DNA of 64,000 bases from Anoplopoma fimbria (GCF_027596085.1 NC_072464.1:12280124-12344123); one strand, 5' to 3'. Positions 1 through 12,520 are shown, numbered from the stretch's first letter. Translations and numbers: made by a program. The notes: generated by a model not told the origin, from the sequence alone.

Positions 1-46
1 GTATATGTATTTTCTAAGCATCTTGTCACTTTTTTCCTCTTCTCAG

Positions 47-2171
47 AAGATTTCGAACCATTGGCTGAGGTGAGATTGTGTCATTAAAAGTTATATAACA
101 AATACATTTTGACATTTTTTGTGTCTTAATGAAAATTTCCTCTGTCACACACAGTCTAACATGAATTATTCCAACACCTCCATGGGTGAGTCTTGTTTTG
201 TGGTTGTTTTGTCACAACTGATACCTTTTAAGTGCAGTGCAGTGGATGGATTTACTCTGAATCCTCTTTTATCAATTTCCTAGATTTGCAACATGTGTTT
301 AGTGGTGGAGATGACAGTGATGCCCTGTCACTTGGAAATAGTAGTTTGAACACTGAAACAAGCCGCTGTGCCTCCTCGAAAGGTCACGGTAAGTCGTTTC
401 TGTGTCAAGCTGTGATTAAATGACTTGTCAGACCTTTTAATTATTCAAATATAATTTTTGCCCGTAATCGTCTGTCCCATAGTGAAGAATGATGCTTTGG
501 AAATGTCGCTGTCTCAAGAAAACGAGGCCTCCTCTGAAACACAGACGCCTCAGACTACAAACACAAACAGTGAGGTGTGTTTGAGGGGTTATTATTTCTT
601 CTACAAATAAATGTGCTCAAGTAATGAGTAATGTGGGACTGCATCTGCTGTGGAGAAGTACAGCTATTGTCTAAACGTGTTACAAAAAAGATACATAATT
701 GTCAGAATGCAAGTGTTACACTGAATCCTGTCTTGGTTTATTGATTTATCTCTGTAGGTTTTGGGAACGTATCCCATGACTTCAGCCCAGAGGGGTATTT
801 GCTTGATAGTAAACAACTACGACTTCACTAAATCCATGCATTTTAAAAAAAAGCGGGAGGGGACAATGCTCGATGAAGGTAAGCTCATATATAATTGGTG
901 GAAACTGGTGCTCTGTCTGTTTTCTGGCATATCGCTGCATGTTTGTATTTACATTTAACTGTGTGTCTTCCAGAGTGTCTGCGCAAAGTGTTTACGTGGC
1001 TTGGCTTTGAGGTGGAGATAAAGAGGGACTGTGAGCAGAAGGAGATGCTGTCTGTGTTGTGGGAGCTCGGCAGGAGAAACCACAGTCAGATGGACTGTCT
1101 GGTATGCTGCATTCTCAGCCACGGCAAGGAGGGATGTGTGTACGGTGTGGACGGCCACACCGTCGAGATTCAGGAGATGAAGGAACCTTTCAACGGGTTA
1201 AATTGCCCCTCTTTGGCAGAAAAACCCAAGATGTTCTTCATCCAGGCCTGCCAGGGCACCGAGGAGCAGAGGCCTGCCACCATTTGTGCTGATGGTCCTG
1301 AACGTAGTCCTGTTTGCAGCGATGCTTTAATAGCTAATGATTCCATCCCATCCGATGCAGATTTCCTGCTGGGAATGGCCACCGTTCCGTCTTTTGTCTC
1401 TTTCAGAGAGACGACTAATGGCTCGTGGTTTATTCAGTCGTTGTGCCAAAACCTTGTCCAGTTGGTGCCGAGGTTAGTGAAGCAAAATATCAGATATTGT
1501 TGGATGATGTGATTTCTTTTTTCATTGCTGGAAAGTACATTTACTCAAGTACTATATTAAAGTATCATCTTTTATGTGGTGTTAATTAGTTCAGTATTTC
1601 CATTTTTATACTTTATACTTCTAACCCATTACATTTTTGTAGGAAATATTGTACCTTTTACTTTACTTCATCCATTTTAAAATGTTTACATACAAAACAT
1701 ACATACATGTTATAGATTTGACTACCCAACAGCATGTGAAATAGTTCAAATTAGCTCCACCAACTACAAAATTAAAGCAACAGTTACATATGAATACATT
1801 AATGATAATAATCCAATTACATGATAATATATACAGATGAAGGCCATTTAGCAAATTTAAGTGAATTAAATATGAATAAATTGAATGATTTTAGTAACTT
1901 CTTTGATATGTGATAGTTTAAGATTAGAGAATATCTAATAATAGGTGTCTTTCCTAGTTTTTTGTTCAATATCTAACAGTAGCTTTTGTTTTTTTCCAGG
2001 AGTTGTGACCTTGTGTCTATCCTCACCAAAGTAAATGCGGATGTCAGCCAGATGACTGCTCGATTCAAGTACGGTGCAAGAAAGCAGATGCCTCAACCAG
2101 CGTTCTCTGTCAGGAAGATTGTGGTCTTTCCGATCCCTGAAGCTCCTCCTCCAAGCCTGTCACACAGATGA
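47..2171 (+). CDS. casp10: Initiator caspase of the caspase-8/10 group, C-terminal part (5' end outside window)
   Basis: Cysteine protease that starts death-receptor apoptosis by cleaving effector caspases. Exons read here: 47-69, 155-185, 284-388, 483-574, 758-878, 974-1472 and 2000-2171, all with AG/GT borders and consistent phase; TGA at 2169-2171. The first four form an acidic, Ser/Thr-rich linker. The p20 part follows, with the catalytic His in CCILSHGKEG and the catalytic Cys in FFIQACQG. A linker with candidate Asp cleavage points (ICAD-G, IAND-S) leads to the p10 part, with the substrate-pocket stretch FVSFRETTNGSWFIQSLC and a C-terminus in KIVVFP plus a short Pro-rich tail. The death-effector domains expected upstream lie outside the window. 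Phrases such as VFTWLGFEVEI, LAEKPK and DSIPSDADFLLG look closer to caspase-10 than to caspase-8, but fish also have casp8-like paralogues, so the family is sure and the symbol is not. prkra follows on the same strand 1.5 kb downstream. Confidence 0.88.
1531..1700. repeat. Dispersed teleost repeat in the last caspase intron
   Basis: AT-rich stretch with the phrases acatttactcaagtacta and tttatacttctaaccca. These resemble a very common interspersed repeat of spiny-rayed fish genomes whose text alternates TTTACT and AAGTA words. A related, more diverged copy lies at 45690-45850. Family name not assigned; the call rests on remembered similarity. Confidence 0.45.
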
Positions 2172-3481
2172 CAATAATCTGCCACCTGTTTGAAAGATCA
2201 GATGATCCCTGAGACACAAGTTTTTTTTCTTACATTACATGTTTCACAATTATAATTCGGCTGGAAACATTGTTATATAGCAGCATCTAAATTAATAATT
2301 TGTTTATGACAACACCTGAGAAAGCTCAATTTACTATTTTTATTGCACCTTGTTATGTGGCTAAAAGCTCAGAAAAAGCTTGTAAGTGGACCTTCAGGTG
2401 ATGAGCTCGATACATTTGTCAGAATTTTTCTTAATTTTATACCTAGCATGATAAATGCCTTTTACACACAAGTTCCGCTCCCTTCCTCTCTTCAGAACTT
2501 TAATGGTGAACTTCAATGAACTGTTTGAGCTAATCATTCACATTGATCCAGATGTTAGTGCAACAGACAACATCCTCTTCATTATTTCTACTTTATTTTA
2601 AATGTACTTTTAAAAATCAATGTGATGGTATTATTGTTGCCATTGTCCCTTAATATCATTGTATACAAACGAAATCCATGAAATCTTTGAAGCAGTTCAA
2701 ATACAGCATTTTTTTTTTATAAATGATGCAATAAATTGTATATGCGCTGCCATTACGAAACTATTTTGTATTTCCATTCATTTTAATTGTGAATGTGCAT
2801 GTCAATGCCCCCTTTGAAATATTCTGTTCCATTCTATTACGTTTGTAAGTAAAGGGCTCAGCTTGAAATTTCCATAATGCCACAAATTTGTGTGACTACC
2901 AAATATTGCTAAAATAATTAGTCGATAAATTGAGTAGTCAATCAAAAGCAAATTAATATCCAGTAATCAATCAATTTAATTTATTGATCAAACTATTGAT
3001 CAATTAATCCAAAAAGTAATTGACAGATAAATTAAAAATAAAAATACTATTATAATAATTATTTAAAAAATGTGTTCAATCAAAACAACATAATTACATG
3101 AAGGCAAGGGCTGCAGAGAAATCCACGTTCATATAATAAGGTGTATATTCTGTACATACACATATTGAACATGCATATTCACATATTTCATATAGGGTGT
3201 CCTTCAACAATAATAAAACGTTAACTTTTTCCGCCTCTTCATACAAAAATTCTAAACCTTCGACCACTTGTTTTGTATAAATGATATCCATATAACATAT
3301 GAGGGGGTTTTAAATTCACTGCAATCTAGTAACAAATGATCTCACATAACATTTCTTTCTACAATCAACACTTGAAATGATGAAGGCACTTGCAAAGGAC
3401 AAGGTAGTCCAAAATGTAAACCATGCTTTGGTGTTTCATTTTCACCTGTTTTGACTCTGAGGCGTGAGCTTCGCAGCTTCA
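2172..3481. other. Caspase 3'UTR and intergenic stretch
   Basis: No coding signal seen. The first part should be caspase 3'UTR, with a candidate AATAAA at 2730-2735. From about 2890 to 3060 the sequence is built of short AT palindromes (ttgatcaattaat-type words) that look like a decayed teleost repeat. The last 200 bases approach the prkra promoter. Confidence 0.5.
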
Positions 3482-3496
3482 CCAGCAGGGGGCGCT
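3482..3496 (+). promoter_or_regulatory. CTCF-type core motif, forward
   Basis: The 15-mer ccagcagggggcgct fits the vertebrate CTCF core CCASYAGRKGGCRSY at all positions. It lies between the caspase and prkra, about 220 bases before the prkra start codon. Occupancy is not shown by sequence alone. Confidence 0.6.
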
Positions 3497-3715
3497 AAAC
3501 ACTTCACATGCAAACAGGTGACCCGTGTGTGACCCGGATGTTGATATGATGTTAAATTCCGTGTTTTCCCCCGGCCGGGTCACAATGAAGAATTGTTAGC
3601 ATTTTCAGGCCATTTCATATTCTTCACAATAACAAAACTAGATGCCAAGAAAAAAATATATTCAAATAGTGCGTGAGATTTTCCCGCATATATAGTCTTT
3701 AATCAGCCCGCAAGC

Positions 3716-6700
3716 ATGTCTCAAGACGGATACCAACCAGCCCCCGCGGACACGAGGTTTGTCGGTTTATTATTGCCCTCGCAACGCTTCTCCTCTCCAG
3801 GCAACGTCAGAGAGAACGTTACTGTAACCGAATGTCACGATTCTAACTGCGCTGACGTCACTGACGGTTAAGCAGAGTGATGCATGATGAATGACATGAC
3901 AGCGCCGGCTATGGTGTGTCTTACTGTGCCTGTTACCCTGGCAACCACAGTCAAATACTTTGCATATCTGATGATTTTAAAGACACATTGGGGGGAAAAC
4001 TACCTTATTGTTTCTAGCAAATCAGCATCTCAGCCCTAAAACTACACTTCAATGTATTTAATGTATTTTTTTATTGTCTATTGTCCTTGACATAAGAACT
4101 GTGTGTCTATGTGAAAACAGTCCTTCATGTTCCACTTTCCTTTCCTTTCACTTTTCTGTTATTTAATTGTTTGATTTATGAATTTGATTCATTATATATA
4201 TGTTGTATCTTTGTTGGTAATTCTCCATTCAAAATCTTTAGTTAAAAAAGAGTGAAAGCATGTGTTTTTCTTTCAGCAATACTTTCTTAGATAGTAAAAA
4301 CTAATTTTAGGCCTGTTCCCATTGTCCACTTCGCAGCAACTACAACCAGACCTTAATTAATTAAACATCATCTTTATAGAGAGCTTTCAGCAGATGTGCT
4401 GAGGCCAAAGCCTTTCTGTGGTCAGTAGAGTGCAGGAAGGCTCACATTTCATATGCAGTTTATTGAAATTAAATGGTGGCTGGGAAGTTCACAGAATATA
4501 AAGGCTCGTATAAACGTGACAATTATGATTATATTAATAGCCTGTATCAGAAACATCTGATCCAATCATATTTCATTTCAAGTCAACATGATTATGCTTT
4601 AGAGGCCAAAGACTTGCTGTCTATGTACTTATAAACTTGTTCTCGTCCCTCAGTGTTTGTTTTTTAATGCTTATAGTCTTGCCATATCATCCCATTTATT
4701 AACATCAGCGCACTACAAATTGTGGAAAATTCTGGGGAAAAAAAGGATTATTTGGTTTCTAAATACTGTAAATTGGTTTTACCATTTGCATTCATTATAT
4801 GTGGTAAACTTTACTGATGTGCAGCTCAGACAGTTTACTGCAGCCATCCAATAGCAACGTTTTTTTTGCTGCTTCTTCAATACAGCTTGAATACACATGA
4901 ACCACAGAGGACCAACCCCAGGAAGACACCGATACAAATCCTTCATGAATATGGAACAAAAAGTGGCAACCTTCCTGTGTATCTGATGGAGAAGGCTGAA
5001 GGAGAGGCTCACCAACCCCACTTTGTCTTCAGCGTGAAAATCGGAGATGTTAGCTGCACAGGTGAGTTACAGCCTCACCTCCTGCTGTGCTGATAACTGC
5101 CTGTCACCAGATGAAGCCTTTTACTTTGACTTGAAAATCATAAGTAGGAAGATTGCTCCAGCTTGCAACGTGTTATTTGTCACTTCTGCTTCATTGTCAG
5201 TTGTGTCTGTTGCTGCAGCATTCTCTTAAATATATCCTCTATATGCCTTGTTTTTTAACTAAGGGATCTCACTTCAGGGATAGAACAGTGCAGGCCCAGA
5301 GAAGGGGATGAGAAGCATTTGCAAAGCTGTGAGTGTTACGGTGACAATAAATAACCCAGTCTTTACATTTGCCTTCTTTAAACAATAGTATGCTCTTGAA
5401 AAGGGACAGATTTGTCTCTGTATTTTTATACATGTCCTTCCCATTAGCGTCCAGGGTTAACTTTTATTTTCCAGAGTACACCATAATTATTTTTTAGCCA
5501 CTGTAAGTGGATAAGTGACTTGATGTTATGGTGACTGTAAAATACTATTTTTAATGTATTACGTAATCTGTATTTGTGTGTGTGTGATTTGTATTTTTTT
5601 CAGGTCAAGGTCCTAGTAAAAAGGCTGCTAAACACCAGGCTGCAGAGGCTGCCCTGAATATTCTGCAGATAGATGCCGGTACAGTGTGAGTTGAGCTGAA
5701 TTTATTAATTTTATTGAAATAAAATTGATTGGCAATAATTATTATAATCGATTAATAGTTGGTCTTTTTTTTTTTTAAATGTTCTCAAATTTGAATATTT
5801 ATCTTTTCTGTGATAGTGAACTTAATTTATTTGGCTTTAGACTTTGAGTTACACTTTACAATTTGAATGTATCCGCTTCAGCTTTGGTAAATTATAATGT
5901 CATTTTCTGAGATGATTAATGGAGAAAGTAATCTGCATGTTAGCTGATAATGAAAATATTCATTAGGTGCAGCAATAAGTTGAATCTGCCAATACCTTGT
6001 CTCTTATTAGCTTTTTAGCATTGCATGGTTGCAATACAGACATGAAACTGCTTGACTGACAGCCTGCTGTGAGTTTTGATCTTTTGCAGCTGCGGTTGGT
6101 AAATGCTTTGATGTAATTCTCAACAGGAACATTCCTGTGAAGTCTGAGAGTAACGGTGTCGTAGCAGAAACAAACAACCATCCAAACTCAGTGGGGATAC
6201 TGCAGGTGTGTTGATCGTACGTGTGTGCGTGTGTGTGCGTGTGCGTGTGTGTGTGTGTGCGTGTGTGTGTGTGTGTGTGTGTGCGTGTGTGTGTGTGTGT
6301 GCATGTGCCGTGTTGTCTGTGATTGTATATTGGCAATTTTTTGTGTATATTTATTTGAAGATTTTCAGATTAAAGAGTAAATAACATTAGAAGGAAAAGC
6401 CTGATACATGTTTTTTTCTTCCAGGGGTTAAAAATTGTGTCAGTTAACTTATCCTTAATGGAAAGTTGCTTGCTGCATTAGCAATATGTCCTTTTATTAT
6501 ATACACAATAAGTATTCTGAAATGAAATACTTTTTCCTCATTGTCATTACTTTCTCTTATTTTTCATTCCAGGAGTTAGCGTTGCAGAGAGGATGGCGTC
6601 TTCCTGAATACACAGTTTTAATGGAGGCTGGTCCCCCACACAAGAGAGAATTCACTGTTACCTGTAGAATGGAGTCCCTCTCAGAGAAGGGTAAGCTTGT

Positions 6701-7908
6701 AAGACATTTGTGTGAAATCTATTAAAGTGACTGCCATTTGTTGTTGTTGTTCGTCCTATTCTTAATCCATTGTCTTATGTTTCTACAGCTGTAGGAAATT
6801 CAAAAAAGGGAGCAAAAAAGGCAGCTGCAGAGAAAATGGTGTCAAAACTTCAGAGTCTGTCGGGCTGTTCTGAAATCACATGGGTAAGTCAAATATTTCT
6901 CACCTTTCTGAAGTGACCACTGGAGAGGCAGTTGCAACATTTCTTAGTACATTATCTTCACTTAAGTCTTTAAATTGTGTGTACATTTTTTGTGTTATAT
7001 CTCGTTATTCAGACGCCTAAACCAAGCGTCCGATTTGAGAACTTAAGGAACTCATCGGCGGAGAATATATCTTTACTGAGGAGAAACCCACTGAGCATTC
7101 CCAACACAGATTACATTCAGATGATGTTGGAGCTGTCCAAGGAGCAGGGCTTTGAGGTCACATACTTCGACATTGGTAAGAAAACACACACTACATTAGT
7201 GTTGCTTGAGTTGCTAAGATACAGGGTGCTTTCCTTCTCTCACTTGGGTCAGCTGAAAAGGAAAACGCCTGATTGACTGTGTCTCCAATACTGATAATAG
7301 AGCTATTGATAGAAAAAAAAAAAAAAAAGATTGTCAGGTAAAATTTGTTTATCATTGTTAGAACAAAACAACTGTGATGAATTAATTAATCCAGCTATAA
7401 ATACTTTAAATTATGTGTATAATTTGTTCCATTATCAGTAACTAGATCTCTTTTATCAATGATATAAAATTACAAACGGTAACACTGATTTAAATGCCAC
7501 TAAAATGAGAACTCATTTATAGGGAGATAATTAATGACTATAAATACATTTAATGGGTATTCTGACCACAAATAGTATCAAAAATGTAGTTTGGAACATC
7601 CTCAATGATGGCAGATCTGGATCTATTTCTGGATTTGAGGACGGGAGGAAGCGTAATTAGCTGAATGGAAAGACCACAAAGAAATCCCTTTTTATTTCTA
7701 TATTTTTGCAGGTCATGTCATGTTGTAAAGTTTGTTGTCGTTCTTTGCAGATGAGCTGACGGTGAACGGCCAGTACCAGTGCCTGGCAGAGCTGTCCACC
7801 TCCCCGGTCACCGTGTGCCACGGCACCGGCATTTCCTGTAGCAATGCTCACAACGACGCAGCACACAGCGCCCTTCAGTACATCAAGATCATGGCCTCCG
7901 CCAAGTAA
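3716..7908 (+). CDS. prkra: PACT, dsRNA-binding activator of PKR and Dicer cofactor
   Basis: Cytoplasmic double-stranded-RNA-binding protein that activates PKR (EIF2AK2) and assists Dicer/TRBP in small-RNA loading. Eight exons: 3716-3756, 4886-5061, 5604-5685, 6127-6205, 6573-6690, 6789-6883, 7013-7175 and 7751-7908. They join in frame to 303 aa (human protein 313). Domains: dsRBD1 about residues 20-85 (starting [14 protein letters not shown], ending [16 protein letters not shown]); dsRBD2 about 123-190 ([15 protein letters not shown] and HKREFTVTC, ending [10 protein letters not shown]); a linker with [12 protein letters not shown]; and dsRBD3 about 228-300 ([19 protein letters not shown], then [12 protein letters not shown], ending [12 protein letters not shown]). 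dsRBD3 is the PKR-activating module. The start is the only ATG joining the dsRBD1 exon in frame. The residues matching the two mammalian regulatory serines are Leu and Thr here (see findings). osbpl6 lies tail to tail downstream, as in human. Confidence 0.95.
3853..3860. promoter_or_regulatory. Palindromic cAMP response element in prkra intron 1
   Basis: A perfect TGACGTCA lies 97 bases into intron 1, within a CpG-containing stretch around the first exon. It is the full CREB/ATF consensus and probably belongs to the prkra promoter region; binding is inferred. Confidence 0.5.
6219..6307. repeat. (TG)n microsatellite with TGCG variants
   Basis: About 90 bases of alternating TG with interspersed CG units. 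It begins only 13 bases after the prkra exon-4 donor at 6206. Alternating pyrimidine-purine sequence of this kind can adopt Z-DNA and is length-polymorphic. Confidence 0.95.
7176..7750. other. Last prkra intron
   Basis: Intron between exons 7 and 8. It holds an A-run at about 7312-7328 and otherwise featureless AT-rich sequence. No other gene seen. Confidence 0.7.
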
Positions 7909-8283
7909 AACCACCTGCAACATCTGCTTCACCCGTCTTGTCACATTTACCAGCTGATGTTCAGTCATGATGAGGCTGTAGATTGTACTCACCACTAGTC
8001 TTCCTGCCAATGGACGCTATAAGGTCAAGCTATATTTTTATAAGTAAGTGTATCACAAAGCAGATCATGAACCATAATAACTCTACGTACATCGACTGGA
8101 ATCAGGCGACTTTAAAGCAGTATTTGTGAGGTGACAAACATTCTCAATATTAAGAATCAAATATAAATGAAATGTTGTCTTCAGGTTGTTAGAATACCAT
8201 CATGTTTTACTTGAGTGTCTAACATACTATATTTAAGCAAATGCACATGTGTAAATGAGATAGGAGAAGTGAATTATAATAAA
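7909..8283 (+). other. prkra 3'UTR with polyadenylation signal
   Basis: Sequence after the TAA stop at 7906-7908. AATAAA at 8278-8283 is the first strong poly(A) signal downstream, giving a 3'UTR of roughly 400 bases. Confidence 0.6.
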
Positions 8284-8832
8284 CACTTGCACATTACATT
8301 TTTACGTTATGAGTTGATGCTGTATTTATCCTCATTTGTTGTAATACTTTAGTAGGATTTGCTCCCATTTTAAATCGGGATGCAGATGTTTTTTAGGTTC
8401 CAGTTGGCTTACTTTATCCCCCCCGTAGCATTATATTGAGCTGTATTGAGCCAAACAGACTTTTAATTTGCTTAAGAGATACCTGCATTTCTCTAAAACT
8501 CTAAATTGAAAGTGAATTGTAAAAGATAATTTTTTTTGATCTACAGATTGGTCAAATTAGTTTTTCCCCGCTTCCATTTTTTCCATCAGTCAGTATGCAA
8601 TCTACAGTAAAACCCCTGCTGTCTGTTTCTGGTTGACACTCCAAATAGATATAACATGTTACTTCATATTTCCATCCTTCTGGTCCATTTCCATTTGTTT
8701 GCAGTGTGCCTCATATTACCTTGTGATATATTTAATACGTTTACGGACTGCTTTCATCTGCTCTATGAACGCATCTCTGGTGGAGAGCCGCAACAACATG
8801 TACAAATCCAGAAATAAACCACACACTAAATG

Positions 8833-9011
8833 TCAACAAGTGTCTGTTTCTGTTGATGGCCTACAAATAGACAGTATTGAGAGAACAGATTGCTGCGGTG
8901 CAGTGTTGTTGAATGAAACGTATCTCGTGGGAGCTGACCACTTGTCGGCCATCGCTTTATGAGACTGCATGTCTTGCTGTAGTTTTAGTTCAAAGGCAGT
9001 AACATCAGGGC
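8833..9011 (-). other. Exon-like open frame of unknown identity between prkra and osbpl6
   Basis: On the minus strand a splice-acceptor-like ctctttag (ending at 9012) is followed by an open frame to a TGA at 8833. The frame includes FELKLQQDMQSHKAMADKW and SAPTRYVSFNN, which read like ordinary protein rather than random translation. I do not recognise it. It lies beyond the proposed osbpl6 poly(A) site. It could be an alternative last exon of osbpl6, a relic exon, or chance. No poly(A) signal was noticed downstream. Confidence 0.2.
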
Positions 9012-9614
9012 CTAAAGAGACAAGAAGGCACATGTCAATCGTTCAAACGGATGTTATTGGTGTTCACCAACTAGTATTTATAGAACCAAGTACCTGTTTT
9101 TGTTTATTTGAAAAAGGATTAGCTCTAAACTATTTTTTCTGACAAATTTTGTGATTTAAATTACGATACTTTGACAAATGACTTGTATTCGTGGTCTACA
9201 TTTTATCAAACTAAATGCATTTAAACTAACCATAATTACATTGACTTTTTTCTACACAAATGGAATCAGATAAAATAATGCAGTCTGTCTTTTTTTTTAA
9301 TAAGCAGTCAGAAAGTAAACTTTGTGAATAAGTGAATCTCCTGCTTTTCAATAGAAACATTGACCAATTTATCCCACATTTATTATGATATTACATTAGT
9401 GCTATACTGGACATCAATCAAACATAAGAGGCATTACATTCATTGATAGCATCTATTCTAGATAGTTGGTCCATTTATAACTGACAAACAGCTCAAAATG
9501 TTTGACGATAATATCTAACTGACCTAATGATGTTTGCACCTCTACTTAAGCTCACATTTAACCTGCACTAACTGCGGTACCCGGCTGACAAATAAACCAC
9601 ACGCTGCTCATCAG

Positions 9615-12520
9615 TTGAGTTTTACAGTTTTATTAGAACAAGCACTATGTAGCAGCAGTGTACAGTGTTCATGGAAAGATATGTACTTTGTTAAAATTGC
9701 ACTTTAGAAGGTACCCATCAGGAAATAGATTTGAAAGAAAATGAGCTGACACAGTGGATTCATGTCAGTCCAAAGCAAAAACAAAAACATGAGCCCAATT
9801 GAAAGATAAAACCCTTTTTTTGGTAAGGCATCTGCAATGTTCATTGGCAGGCTAAGTTTTCTAGACATGCAGGTGCAACAGTGGATGAAGAAAGCATGGA
9901 GAGGTTTCCATGATTTTATTTTTTCATTTCAGTCAGACTCAATGACAAACACTACACAAAGCTTTGCTGTTACCTCTTCACACAACCGCTGTGATTCGGT
10001 CTTGTTTTAAAAAGAATCACTGATGTAAAAGGGAAAAAGGAATCAGCTTTTTTAGTAGTGACCCATCTTCTAAATGTGCTGTATTTACAGTGATAACCAA
10101 AATGTATTGGTTAGATGTTGGAGTAGCAGAGCAGTGCAGACTATCTGCAAGCATTTTACAGTCTCCTCTCCCTTTAAAACTTTAGAAGAGACATTTTGTC
10201 TACAGCTAAACCCTCAACGCTATCTGTACAATTTATCATCTGTAGGCAGGTGGAGATAATGTCTGGAGTTTGTTAATGGCATACCTTCTTTGCATGGGGT
10301 TTCTTATCAGTAGTGTGTTTGTGAGGCATTAATAAATGCGTTAAGGCACAGCAAGTGAAACTGACGTTGACAAGTTTTAGCATTGAGTTTGTGTTCGGGG
10401 ATCAAATTAAAAGCACATTAAGTACATAAAAAAAAAAAGGATATGGATGCAAAGCAGTTCTACTTTTTGGTTTGTAATCTACAGTACCATATTAACAGTG
10501 CACACATGATGGATTTGCTCCACATAGTTTTCATTCTTAATATTTATATTCCCTCTTTTTCTTCCTTCAGTGTCCTCACCCTGCGGGAAATCAACTTAAA
10601 TATGCTCAAACACAAGGTGTTGACAATGTGTGACTACTTGAATGTGTTCGGGGGGTTGTTTTCAATTATATTTTCTATCTCTGTAACACAAAAAGGGGGA
10701 CAATATTTAAAACATTTAAGCTAATCTGCTTTGCAATAAATACACAAACTGCAAATAGGTAACTGGTGCTGAGCAGAAGCCCAGATTGTAGCAGTAAAGT
10801 CTCTGGGGAATCACACATTTTGGTTCTTGAACTGTAAAATTGTATAAAGTTGTTTGGCTTTAAACATCTAAAACGTTTAAGGAAATATTCATATTTTTGA
10901 GCTAGAGTATACTGATGCTGCATTTTCATGGTGCGACCTCCAGGTGGCTCTGGTGTTTTTATATTTGAATAACTCTATACTTTTGGCTGAATTAGTTTTT
11001 GGAGTGCTGACATAATTAACGCATTAATTAATTAATCGAAAGAAAATGTATTCCTGTTTTGATGATTAATTATTAAAGTAGGTAATTAATCAAGAAAAAT
11101 ACCAAACAGTTGCTGATATAAGTTTTTTCCTTTTCTTTGTTTTGGTTCATCTCATTTCAAATTTTTGGTAGTTAGTCAAAACAAGAATGTACATTTAATT
11201 AAATACTTTGGTAAAAAAAAAATGGAATAAAAATGAATAATTTGTTGATTAAATACTATTTTATCATTTAAAAACAATTGCCCAACTTGTGTAGCTGGAG
11301 GTAGATGAGTGTTTAGCCTCATCCTGGAGATATGTGACTGTTTTCCTCATGTTTCACTGTCAAGTCTATATATAAAGCCCAAAATCACAAGTGTCTCTGA
11401 GTGCTTTACAATCTGTACAACCTCCTACATCATCTTCTCTTAGACCTTTGGTGTTTTATCATGGAGAGTCCATTATATATATGGTGTGCCTACTATATAT
11501 GGCGGGAGTTATGTGTGTATTTATGTAACCATGTGATTCAGAGGAGGTGGTTTCATGTAACGATGTTTAAAATTAGACAGTGGGGCAGGGGAGGGCCGGT
11601 GAGGCTAATCCTCTATTTACAAAGAATCTTCACTGTGAGGCGAAACTAGACTGCATAACAGATCTGTGTTGACTGTTTCAAAAAGAAACCATGTGTAAAG
11701 GTTGTAGGTGTCTCCTGCATCACGTTGCCAAAACACCGGAATAGGATTTACATTTTAATTCTCCTTCCTCACCATGATCAGCTTTGAGTGCCGCTATTTG
11801 AAAATATTAATTAAAAATTACATCTATGGTTGCCATACCGACTCTGCTACAGTTGAGATTAATTTCAAATTGGTTGTTTCCCAAGAGAGTGTACTGCTAT
11901 CACACAGATTCAACCGTTTTAAAAGGCAAAAATGAATAAAATCTGCCAATTCACATAATGCTATTTCACGAAATTCTGAGTCCAAGATATTTTATAAAAA
12001 TACCTTTTTTCTACAATGATTGATGATATAGTAAATGAGGCTTTATGCCAGTGAAGGCTGCTCTCTAAACATGCACATAGGTATTGTAGGTAATCAAAAG
12101 GTCTACTTCATAGACTAGTCTAACCCAAACTGCTGTCAGAAATCAAATGGCTTTAACGAAAAAAGCGTTAAATCATGTGACTTGTATGGGTGTCTTTTTA
12201 AGGCAAGGACATACTCAGAAGTCAAAGGAGCTTAGGAGAGATCTACATAGGAGTGGTACGATTGTTGCCCTGACAACCCAGCTTCCACAAACACAATGAA
12301 GGTGATCCTATAGGATGTTTCCATGGATGGATGACCATGTGGCAGTGCCACAGAACCTCGACAGGGTTGGTGGGCATCGGGCCGTCCTTCAGCTCTGTAG
12401 TCGCTCTTATCCCTGCACACGGATGTTTCATCACTACATGTTTCTCTTAACACCTTATTGTGCGTAGGCAGCAGCCGTCATGTCTCCGATGAAGGTACGA
12501 TGGACATGGCAATCCGTGTG
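9615..12520 (-). other. osbpl6: Probable osbpl6 3'UTR
   Basis: Follows the osbpl6 stop codon (12523-12521) on the minus strand. A candidate poly(A) signal, TTTATT on the plus strand (AATAAA on the minus), is at 9629-9634, giving a 3'UTR of about 2.9 kb. No coding frames or splice-bounded exons were recognised. The true end could be nearer the stop codon. Confidence 0.4.

Noticed and set aside
3687..3696. TATA-like word before prkra
   Set aside because: It lies only about 20-25 bases before the start codon, so it would place the transcript start at or inside the ATG; probably chance.
6007..6336. 109-codon minus-strand frame rich in Thr-His repeats
   Set aside because: It is the translation of the (TG)n microsatellite in a prkra intron.
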